A stretch of 18,160 bases of DNA from Anaerolineales bacterium (GTDB taxonomy: Bacteria; Chloroflexota; Anaerolineae; B4-G1; DUEL01): assembly GCA_015662065.1 (NCBI GenBank), contig DQUX01000126.1:1-18160 (forward strand), written 5' to 3'. How positions within the stretch are numbered: the first letter of the stretch is position 1; the number at the start of each line of letters is the position of its first letter. The position numbers and the translations under genes are program-made. The notes under the pieces are model-generated. The model made no database searches and was not told the origin of the DNA. It worked only from the letters and a program-made list of their open reading frames with translations. This document shows, piece after piece, positions 13,103 to 18,160 of the stretch.

Positions 13103-15322
13103 TCAGCGTCCATTGCCTCTGCTCCCCTGCTCCCTTGCAAACCCCACCTCCACCACCGCCCTTCCTTCCAGCGTCAGCCCCAACGCCACCACGCCGGGGG
13201 CCACGAACCGCAGGTCCCGCTTCACCCCATCCACCCGCGCCTCCGCCGGACGCCACCCCTCCGGCACGGTGAACAGCACCTCCCCGAACTGCCGCCCCGC
13301 CTTATGGAGGTCGAAGGTTGCGGATTGCAGATTAGAATCTGCCATCTCGAATCTGCAATCTGCAATCTCCACCTGGCAAATGTGGAACGTCGTCGCCAGC
13401 AGGTCGGGGTGCTCCGAGACAGGCTTGAGGATCAGGACGGCCGTCTCGTGGGGCTGATGGCGGCGGATGGTGACCGCGTCGTCGGTCGTGCCCAGGTAGC
13501 GGCGGCGCCAGTAGTGGTAGACGTGGTACCGGCCGGGGGGGAGGCCCAGTTGCTCCAGGCGAACCGTCGTCTCGGTGGTCCGGTCCTCCCAGTTGATCAC
13601 CCCCGCCACCCACCAGCGACCCCACTCCTGCTCGACCGGGAGGACCAGCAGGCGGGGCAGCTCATTCTCGAAGAGATCCATCGGGCGGGCGGAGACCCCC
13701 GTGGGGGGCAGCGCCTGACGCAGGTACTTGAGCCTCCCGGGTCGGATGGCGGTCAGGTCGTCAGAGTTGATGGTCAGCCCGCCCAGGAGCGCCACCAGCG
13801 CCGTCAGCGTCCGCATCTCGTTCAACACCAGGTCCATATCCGGCCCCCGCTGGCGCACCAGGAGGCAATCCGGGTCGTTGAGCCACAGCCGCCCGTGGAA
13901 GGGAGCGCGGGCGATGGCGTTGCGGAGCGCATTCTCAGTGGAAGGCATCGAAAGGTCGTGCCGCCAGAGGGGGTGCCAGTTGGGGTCCACATCCGGCCCC
14001 ACCCGCATCCCGTCCACCAGCCCCACGCACGGCCCCAGCGGTGCCCCGCATCCCAGCAAGAAGGCATCGTCGCCAATGGCCTCCCGGATCGTCGCCACCC
14101 CCCGCCGCAGCGCCTGGGCGCGGGTCCCGGTGGGGTCGTGCCGATGACCGGGGCGGGCAGCGGCAAAGATGAAGTCGATCTTGAAGAACTCCACCCCCCA
14201 TGCCTCCCGCATCCGGCGGAAGGTCTCCCCCAGCCAGGCCAGCACCTCGGGGTGGGTGCAGTCGAGGGCGTAGCAATCGGTCCCCCAGTGGGTCCACCCT
14301 ACCACCGGCTCCCCCCCTTCGTCCCGCAGGAACCAATCCGGGTGGTCGGCGAAGAGCCGGGAGTCGGCCGCCGCGCCGAAGGGAGCGGTCCAGATACCCA
14401 ACCGGCGACCCGCATCCCGCACCGCCCGCGCCACCGGTTCCATCCCCTCGGGGAGCTTATCCGGGTCCAGCGAGAACCAATCCCCGATGGCGGTCTGGTA
14501 GCCATCGTCGATCAAGACAACATCCAGGGGGAGATCGTAGCGACCGATGGCCTCCAGGTTCGCCAACACGTCGTCGGCGGTGTTCTCGCCATAATAGGTA
14601 TACCACGTGCACCACCCCGTAGGGACGAGGTTCATCTCGTCCCCACCCCGGGCCCTCATCTCCCGCCCCATCGTCTCCGCCCACCCCTCCAGCAGCGCCA
14701 GGGGGTCCGGCCCGGACCGCACCAGCAGCACCTCCGAGCGGACCGACCCACCGGGTGTGAGCAACGCGCCGTCGAAATAACAACGAGCGGTTAACCCCGA
14801 TCCGTCCGCCCCCACGCGGATCTCCCCCAGTTGATCGGCCGCCGTCACGAATCCCACCAGCAACGAGCGACCGGCGACCAGCACACTCACCCACTCCGAC
14901 GAGATCACTCCATCCACCTCCGGCTCCCAGTGGGGCTGGTGCATCCGCCGATAGGCGGGAGTGCCGGGATCGGTGTAGAGGCCGTCGTCCAGGTGACGGG
15001 AGAAGGTGGGGGTCCAGGAGCCCCATCCGTTCTGATAGACCGACCAGGCCTCCGGCGGCCCGCCCAGGTCCGACGGGACGGCGGTGAGGACGTCCACCGT
15101 CTCCAGGTAGAGGGGGACATCCCCCTCGTTGCGCAGCTCCACCCAGGCGAGATGGCCCCCTTCACCCTCCTGCCACCGCCACACCGCCCCCAGGCCGTGG
15201 GCGCGGACGGGATGGTCGGGACCGTCCAGGCGGAGCACGTGGGTCGCCTCGTCCACCCGGAAGCGGACCACAGCGGCCTTCCCCCTCAGGCCGGTTCTGC
15301 CGTTCGTGCATTCGTGTTCCAT
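13103..15322 (-). CDS. GH36-family alpha-galactosidase-type glycoside hydrolase
   Basis: A 739-aa cytoplasmic protein (no signal peptide). An N-terminal beta-sandwich domain contains SVYQNGWGSWTPTFSRH (94-110). The catalytic barrel has VPTGWCTWYTYYGE (233-246) and VVLIDDGYQTAIGDW (268-282). The nucleophile Asp383 lies in EFFKIDFIF and the probable acid/base Asp444 in MRVGPDVDPNW. These are GH36 landmarks, so it should release alpha-linked galactose (raffinose-type or similar) or a related sugar; the exact substrate is uncertain. A C-terminal beta domain follows, interrupted at residues 652-668 by a peptide encoded by seven tandem heptamers. ATG 15322 lies in a CACGAATG repeat. GTG 15271, behind GGGGGAAGG, is an alternative that would drop the repeat-derived N-terminus. 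The 5' end is divergent from selC. No sugar transporter is adjacent. Confidence 0.88.
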   Translation of the reverse strand: MEHECTNGRTGLRGKAAVVRFRVDEATHVLRLDGPDHPVRAHGLGAVWRWQEGEGGHLAWVELRNEGDVPLYLETVDVLTAVPSDLGGPPEAWSVYQNGWGSWTPTFSRHLDDGLYTDPGTPAYRRMHQPHWEPEVDGVISSEWVSVLVAGRSLLVGFVTAADQLGEIRVGADGSGLTARCYFDGALLTPGGSVRSEVLLVRSGPDPLALLEGWAETMGREMRARGGDEMNLVPTGWCTWYTYYGENTADDVLANLEAIGRYDLPLDVVLIDDGYQTAIGDWFSLDPDKLPEGMEPVARAVRDAGRRLGIWTAPFGAAADSRLFADHPDWFLRDEGGEPVVGWTHWGTDCYALDCTHPEVLAWLGETFRRMREAWGVEFFKIDFIFAAARPGHRHDPTGTRAQALRRGVATIREAIGDDAFLLGCGAPLGPCVGLVDGMRVGPDVDPNWHPLWRHDLSMPSTENALRNAIARAPFHGRLWLNDPDCLLVRQRGPDMDLVLNEMRTLTALVALLGGLTINSDDLTAIRPGRLKYLRQALPPTGVSARPMDLFENELPRLLVLPVEQEWGRWWVAGVINWEDRTTETTVRLEQLGLPPGRYHVYHYWRRRYLGTTDDAVTIRRHQPHETAVLILKPVSEHPDLLATTFHICQVEIADCRFEMADSNLQSATFDLHKAGRQFGEVLFTVPEGWRPAEARVDGVKRDLRFVAPGVVALGLTLEGRAVVEVGFAREQGSRGNGR
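13319..13367. repeat. Translated heptamer array inside the GH36 gene
   Basis: Seven consecutive 7-mers on the minus strand: GATTGCA, GATTGCA, GATTCGA, GATGGCA, GATTCTA, ATCTGCA, ATCCGCA. They encode residues about 652-668 (EIADCRFEMADSNLQSA) in the C-terminal beta domain. The array is 49 nt long (49 is not a multiple of 3), so the flanking frame must have been adjusted when it arose. Confidence 0.8.
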
Positions 15323-15327
15323 TCGTG
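15302..15327. repeat. CACGAATG-type repeat over the GH36 start
   Basis: On the minus strand CACGAATGGAA, CACGAATG and CACGAAC follow each other. The proposed GH36 ATG and first codons (MEHECTN) lie within it, which makes that start less certain. Confidence 0.5.
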
Positions 15328-15334
15328 GCCTCAC

Positions 15335-15363
15335 TTGACGGAAACGCCAAATCGGGGTATTCT
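15335..15363 (+). promoter_or_regulatory. selC promoter
   Basis: TTGACG (15335-15340) and TATTCT (15358-15363) are separated by exactly 17 bp and lie 10 nt before the first base of the tRNA gene, on the plus strand. The match to sigma-70-type consensus and position fit a dedicated selC promoter. Confidence 0.7.
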
Positions 15364-15373
15364 TAGGATGCGC

Positions 15374-15469
15374 GGGGGTGGTTGGGTCCCGGTGGGCCCC
15401 CCGGTCTTCAAAATCGGTGTCGGGCCGCGCAGAGCGGGCCGAGGTGGGTTCGACTCCCATCCACTCCCG
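15374..15469 (+). tRNA. selC: Selenocysteine tRNA (anticodon TCA)
   Basis: A 96-nt tRNA with all the special features of bacterial tRNA-Sec. The acceptor stem is 8 bp, GGGGGTGG with CCACTCCC (one G-T pair). The D stem is 6 bp, GGGTCC/GGGCCC, with a 4-nt loop. The anticodon arm is CCGGT-CTTCAAA-ATCGG with TCA at 15408-15410. The extra arm is long (about 15418-15443). The T arm is GTGGG-TTCGACT-CCCAT (5 bp), giving the 8+5 arrangement. The discriminator is G, as in E. coli selC. The following bases are CCT, so the CCA end must be completed by nucleotidyltransferase. It decodes UGA as selenocysteine with SelA and SelB, which are not in this window. It is the only plus-strand gene seen. Confidence 0.95.
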
Positions 15470-15473
15470 CCTG

Positions 15474-15505
15474 GATAGGGGTTGCCTTGGGAGGCAACCC
15501 CTATC
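15474..15505. terminator. Shared hairpin terminator between selC and the zinc-ribbon gene
   Basis: GATAGGGGTTGCC (15474-15486) and GGCAACCCCTATC (15493-15505) form a perfect 13-bp stem with a 6-nt loop. It lies 4 nt after selC and 4 nt after the convergent zinc-ribbon stop. There is no clear T-run on either side, so it may work as a barrier or processing site rather than a classical intrinsic terminator. Confidence 0.6.
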
Positions 15506-15509
15506 GTCG

Positions 15510-15809
15510 TCACCGGCCCCGCAATCGGATGCGGACCTCCCGGCAGCGCGGGCACTCCGCCCCCACGTACTCGGTCCCGCAGGTCCGGCACACCCTCGAC
15601 GGCAGCGGTCGTTCGTCCTCCAGCGAAACCACGATCACATAGACCTGCTGATCGGCGAACCGCTCCAGCCAAGTATCCAGCGGCGTCTCACCGACCATCC
15701 AGCCGCCCTCTTCCGGATCCCGGTGGAGCCGCCCCTCCACCACCCTCGCGTCCAACTCATATGCCGCCGTCGCCAACTCTCGCAAGCTCGCCCTTCGCAA
15801 AGCGGGCAT
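15510..15809 (-). CDS. Small zinc-ribbon protein, unknown function
   Basis: A 99-aa protein whose C-terminal part has two CxxC pairs (C74, C77 and C86, C89; CRTC and CPRC), a rubredoxin-like or zinc-ribbon knuckle likely to bind one zinc. The N-terminal half (about 1-50) is helical, with LRELATAAYELDARVV. The middle (54-65, QQVYVIVVSLED) looks like a beta strand. I do not recognise a named family. ATG 15809 follows AAGGAGGGAAG, an excellent ribosome-binding site. It stands 92 nt after the RNase Z gene on the same strand, separated by a CACGGAG-type repeat tract, and converges on selC. Confidence 0.75.
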   Translation of the reverse strand: MPALRRASLRELATAAYELDARVVEGRLHRDPEEGGWMVGETPLDTWLERFADQQVYVIVVSLEDERPLPSRVCRTCGTEYVGAECPRCREVRIRLRGR

Positions 15810-15846
15810 CTTCCCTCCTTACCTCGACAGGAGTCATATGGAACAC

Positions 15847-15880
15847 CACAGAGCCACGGAGGACACGGAGAGACACCGAG
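15847..15880. repeat. CACGGAG-type short tandem repeat
   Basis: CACAGAG, CACGGAG, CACGGAG and CACCGAG start at 15847, 15855, 15864 and 15874, a spacing of 8-10 bp. It lies between RNase Z and the zinc-ribbon gene and resembles the tracts at 4711-4765 and 15302-15327. Confidence 0.65.
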
Positions 15881-15901
15881 AGGCCTGAAAAACAACGCCA
15901 C

Positions 15902-16825
15902 TTACGCTCGTCGTCTCATCACCTGAAAGCGATCAAAGTCCCGGGCGATGACCGCCTCCGGAAAGACCTCCTGCGCCTCCGCCAGCACCTCCCGGTCCCG
16001 ATAGCGGCGAGAGATGTGGGTCAGCACCAACTGGCGCACATCGGCCTCCCGGGCCACCGTCGCCGCCTGCAGCGCCGTCAGATGACCGAACCGCCGGGCC
16101 AGCTCCGCCTCCCGCTCCAGATAGGTCGCCTCGATGACCAGCAGGTCCGCCCCCCGCACCACCTCAACCAGTCCATCAACCCGCGCCGCGTCCCCCACGT
16201 GGGCCAGGCAGGCCCCTTGCCGGGGCGGACCCAGCACCTGGTCGGGGTGAATCACCTGGCCATTTGGCAGGGTCACCGACTCCCCCGCCACCAGCCGTCG
16301 CCGCTCCGGCCCCGGCGGAACTCCTAGCGCCTCCGCTCTCTCCACCAGGAAGGGACGACGGGGCTTCTCCCGGAAGAGGTAGCCGAAACAACCCGGCCCC
16401 CGGTGCCGCACCGGGAAGGCGACCACCTCCAGGTCGTCCGCCTCCAACACCAGCCCCGGTTCAACTTCGATGAACACCAGCTCCATCGGGGGACGGGCTC
16501 CGCGCAGAACCACCCCGTAGATCAGGTCCCGCACCCGGTCCAACGCCCAGCGACCGCCGTAGATCTCCAGCCGGTCGATCGCTTCCCAGCGGGCGAAGGT
16601 GGAGATCAGCCCCCCCAGCCCCAGGATGTGATCCAGGTGGCCGTGGGTCAGCAGGATGCGATCGAGCCGTCGAAACCCCAGACCGCTGTGAAGGATCTGC
16701 CGCTGGGTACCCTCCCCGCAGTCCACCAGAAACCGATGGTTCTTGTACAGCACCATCTGCGCCGAGAGGCCCCGGTGGATGGAGGGAGCGGAGGCGGAAG
16801 TGCCCAGGAAGATCAATTCAATCAT
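15902..16825 (-). CDS. rnz: Ribonuclease Z (tRNA 3' endonuclease)
   Basis: A 307-aa metallo-beta-lactamase-fold protein. It begins MIELIFLGTSASAPS, followed by VDCGEGTQRQ (34-43). The metal-binding motif HGHLDH is at 61-66. Further ligands are His141 in VRHRGPGCFGY, Asp212 in AHVGDAAR, and His248 and His270 in GHLTALQAA and LTHISRRY. The FGYLF, EATYLE and RRYRD segments and the length of about 307 aa identify the bacterial short form. RNase Z cuts tRNA precursors after the discriminator, which matters for tRNAs lacking encoded CCA, such as the selC here. ATG 16825 overlaps the rtcA stop by 8 nt, so the two are translationally coupled from the rtcA promoter. Confidence 0.94.
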   Translation of the reverse strand: MIELIFLGTSASAPSIHRGLSAQMVLYKNHRFLVDCGEGTQRQILHSGLGFRRLDRILLTHGHLDHILGLGGLISTFARWEAIDRLEIYGGRWALDRVRDLIYGVVLRGARPPMELVFIEVEPGLVLEADDLEVVAFPVRHRGPGCFGYLFREKPRRPFLVERAEALGVPPGPERRRLVAGESVTLPNGQVIHPDQVLGPPRQGACLAHVGDAARVDGLVEVVRGADLLVIEATYLEREAELARRFGHLTALQAATVAREADVRQLVLTHISRRYRDREVLAEAQEVFPEAVIARDFDRFQVMRRRA

Positions 16826-17906
16826 ACGCGCTCCCCAAGATGGTGATGATGCCAGGACGTCCTTGCTCTCCCTCCACCTGCGCCTGGACCGACAGAAAGG
16901 CCCGCACGACGGCCAGGTTGGTCAGCAGGTGGTCGGTGATCGCCGAGGTGGCCACCTGTGAGGTCCCCGAGGCCACCGCCATCGGCAGCACCAACTGGTC
17001 GGCCAGGTGGGGGTCGGCCGGCGCGCCGGCGCGATGGTGGGTCAACAGGTCATCGCAGGCCGCCGCCGCTACCTGCTCCGATGGCAATCCCTTGCGCCCA
17101 TAGGAGGAAAAACCCGCCACCACGTGCTCGTACTCGGCGAACAGAAAGACCGCCGCCCCGGGCCCCGCGCCGCGCACCCGCAGCGCCTCGATCTGTATGG
17201 AAGGGGCCACGCTGGAGCGATACTCCGCACCCGCCCACGCTGCCATCAGCAGGTTGTGGGCCCGGTTCGCCATCCGCTGAGCGATGTGGGCCGGCAGGTT
17301 GGAGGCCACTCCCCGCCCCCACACCCGCCGCACCTCTCCTCTCTCGACCAGGCGGAGGGGTTCTAAGGGGTCTCCGGATCGCCCCTCGATCCGCACCTGC
17401 ACCTCCCCGCCGCCAACCGGGTAGAAGCCCCAGGCGACCAGTTCAACTTCCGCCCGTACCCCCATCCGGGCCGCTGCTGGCAGGAAGACCGCCTGCAGAT
17501 AGTCCACCGACGGGGCCCAGGGGACGTGGGTGCCGCCCCGCAGCGTCAGGCGAGATGGACCGTTGGACAGGGCCAGGGGGAGGAGCACCGTCTGGAGCAC
17601 CAACCCCACCGCCCCGGCGCTCCCCCGCCCGGCGATCTCCGCCACGTCGAAAGCATAGACGCCGGGGCGGGCCGGCCCCCGGGGAACAAAGCGCAGCCTC
17701 CGGCTCCCCAGCTCCGCCCCCTCCACCTCCGCGCCGCAGATGGCCGCCGCCGCCATCACCGCGGCCAGGTGCTGGGGCCGGAGGCCCGGCTTGGGACGAC
17801 CGGCACGAATCTCCCGGACCTCCACCGCCCGCCCGGTGAGGATGGAGAGGGTCAGCGCCGTCCGCAGCACCTGCCCCCCACCCTCCCCGGCGGAACCGTC
17901 CACCAC
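16818..17906 (-). CDS. rtcA: RNA 3'-terminal phosphate cyclase
   Basis: A 362-aa RtcA that converts an RNA 3'-phosphate to a 2',3'-cyclic phosphate using ATP through a covalent AMP-histidine. The N-terminus VDGSAGEGGGQVLRTAL and the signature GFYPVGGGEV (160-169) are typical of the family. ADQLVLPMA (302-310) is conserved, and the adenylylated histidine is His326 in TDHLLTNLAVV. I chose GTG 17906 because it directly precedes the conserved start and follows GGGGAGAGG. A GTG at 17930 would be nearly leaderless relative to the promoter. The longer frame upstream crosses the -10 element and is rejected. It is coupled to rnz; no rtcB or rtcR is seen in the window. Confidence 0.93.
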   Translation of the reverse strand: MVDGSAGEGGGQVLRTALTLSILTGRAVEVREIRAGRPKPGLRPQHLAAVMAAAAICGAEVEGAELGSRRLRFVPRGPARPGVYAFDVAEIAGRGSAGAVGLVLQTVLLPLALSNGPSRLTLRGGTHVPWAPSVDYLQAVFLPAAARMGVRAEVELVAWGFYPVGGGEVQVRIEGRSGDPLEPLRLVERGEVRRVWGRGVASNLPAHIAQRMANRAHNLLMAAWAGAEYRSSVAPSIQIEALRVRGAGPGAAVFLFAEYEHVVAGFSSYGRKGLPSEQVAAAACDDLLTHHRAGAPADPHLADQLVLPMAVASGTSQVATSAITDHLLTNLAVVRAFLSVQAQVEGEQGRPGIITILGSAYD

Positions 17907-17939
17907 GACCCACCTCTCCCCAACTCCCACAACGGGCCG

Positions 17940-17968
17940 ATTATACCTCAGGGAGGAGGAGGGAGCAA
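17940..17968 (-). promoter_or_regulatory. rtcA-rnz promoter
   Basis: On the minus strand TTGCTC (17963-17968) and a perfect TATAAT (17940-17945) are separated by 17 bp. The predicted start is about 27 nt before the GTG start of rtcA. There is no sigma-54-type element of the kind that controls rtc genes in E. coli. Confidence 0.7.
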
Positions 17969-18040
17969 GGCCATCTCCGCCGTAGGACAGGCTGACAGCC
18001 CGCCCTACATAGCCCGTCGCCTCCATCCGGGGAAACAATG

Positions 18041-18068
18041 ATCGCCCGAGGACCTATCCTCGGGCGAT
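18041..18068 (-). terminator. Hairpin terminator between the right-edge gene and the rtcA promoter
   Basis: ATCGCCCGAGG (18041-18051) and CCTCGGGCGAT (18058-18068) form a perfect 11-bp stem with a 6-nt loop. On the minus strand it is followed by CATTGTTTCC, a weak T-containing tail. It lies 26 nt after the stop of the right-edge gene. Confidence 0.65.
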
Positions 18069-18094
18069 GCAGGGGGACGGCTGTCCGGTCGCCT

Positions 18095-18160
18095 CTACCA
18101 TTGATAACAGGTCTGATAATCCGCCCCGATGATCAGCCGGAAGCCGAACTCCGCGGACCC
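18095..18160 (-). CDS. C-terminal end of an unidentified gene, cut by window edge
   Basis: The minus strand from the window edge is open for 21 codons to TAG at 18095, reading GSAEFGFRLIIGADYQTCYQ and a final W. The FGFRL core is reminiscent of the last strand of formylglycine-generating-enzyme-like (SUMF1) domains, but 21 residues are too few to assign a family. The terminator 26 nt downstream supports a real gene end here. Confidence 0.5.
   Translation of the reverse strand, partial: GSAEFGFRLIIGADYQTCYQW

Noticed and set aside
12355..13367. Short repeat tracts considered as CRISPR
   Set aside because: Units are 7 bp with no spacers, and no cas genes are present.
11414..14794. Plus-strand open frame of 1126 codons
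   Set aside because: It runs antisense across rpsO, the Nth-phosphatase fusion and GH36, has a Pro/His/Gln/Arg-rich shadow composition, and no domain pattern. The minus-strand genes explain the region fully.
15323..15460. N-terminal extension of the GH36 frame
   Set aside because: The added residues would be encoded by the complement of selC and its promoter and have no family similarity.
15474..15512. TGA of the zinc-ribbon gene followed at once by a hairpin, as in a bacterial SECIS element, next to selC
   Set aside because: Reading through the TGA gives only two codons (CGA CGA) before TAG, so no selenoprotein extension exists. The hairpin is better read as the shared terminator.
17907..18038. 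N-terminal extension of the rtcA frame
   Set aside because: It crosses a clear -35/-10 promoter and precedes the conserved RtcA start by residues not found in the family.

Overview
The window is GC-rich bacterial chromosome, and almost every gene lies on the minus strand in short-spaced or overlapping runs. No 16S or marker tree is available here. The high GC, the DUF3786 protein, the paired AI-2E-type permeases, the RtcA/RNase Z pair and the abundant short 7-10-bp tandem repeats fit Chloroflexota (Anaerolineae-like) best. That placement is inference and only moderately secure.

Layout, read right to left in the direction of most transcription. (1) 18160-18095 is the C-terminal tail of an unidentified gene, followed by a hairpin terminator. 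(2) A good promoter at about 17940-17968 drives rtcA (RNA 3'-phosphate cyclase), which overlaps rnz (RNase Z), so this is an RNA-processing pair. (3) A short gap with CACGGAG-type repeats leads to a small zinc-ribbon gene. That gene converges on a selenocysteine tRNA gene (selC, 15374-15469), the only plus-strand gene, which has its own -35/-10 promoter and a shared 13-bp hairpin terminator. (4) A GH36 alpha-galactosidase-type gene is followed by a gene fusing endonuclease III to a histidine phosphatase. (5) A promoter and a GC-rich leader hairpin precede rpsO. An intergenic region with two stem-loops then leads into pnp, lepB and two tandem AI-2E permease genes, the second fused to two GNAT acetyltransferase domains. 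(6) A 140-bp MITE/REPIN-like element (4972-5111) separates that operon from a 56-aa ORF and a DUF3786 gene. (7) An extended -10 promoter at 3998-4006 starts a tight run: M50 site-2-type protease, HD-domain phosphohydrolase, TyrA-like dehydrogenase, GT4 glycosyltransferase and priA, which is cut by the left window edge.

The most interesting signals are these. Degenerate 7-bp tandem arrays occur at several gene boundaries, and three are translated: the linker of the Nth/phosphatase fusion, the N-terminus of the same protein, and an insert in the GH36 protein. A permease-GNAT-GNAT fusion is present. A TyrA-like protein lacks the histidines that define the active site. There is a selC gene. The rpsO-pnp spacer holds a long stem-loop in the place where enterobacteria control pnp. 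No CRISPR array, complete insertion sequence, prophage or defence cassette is visible.
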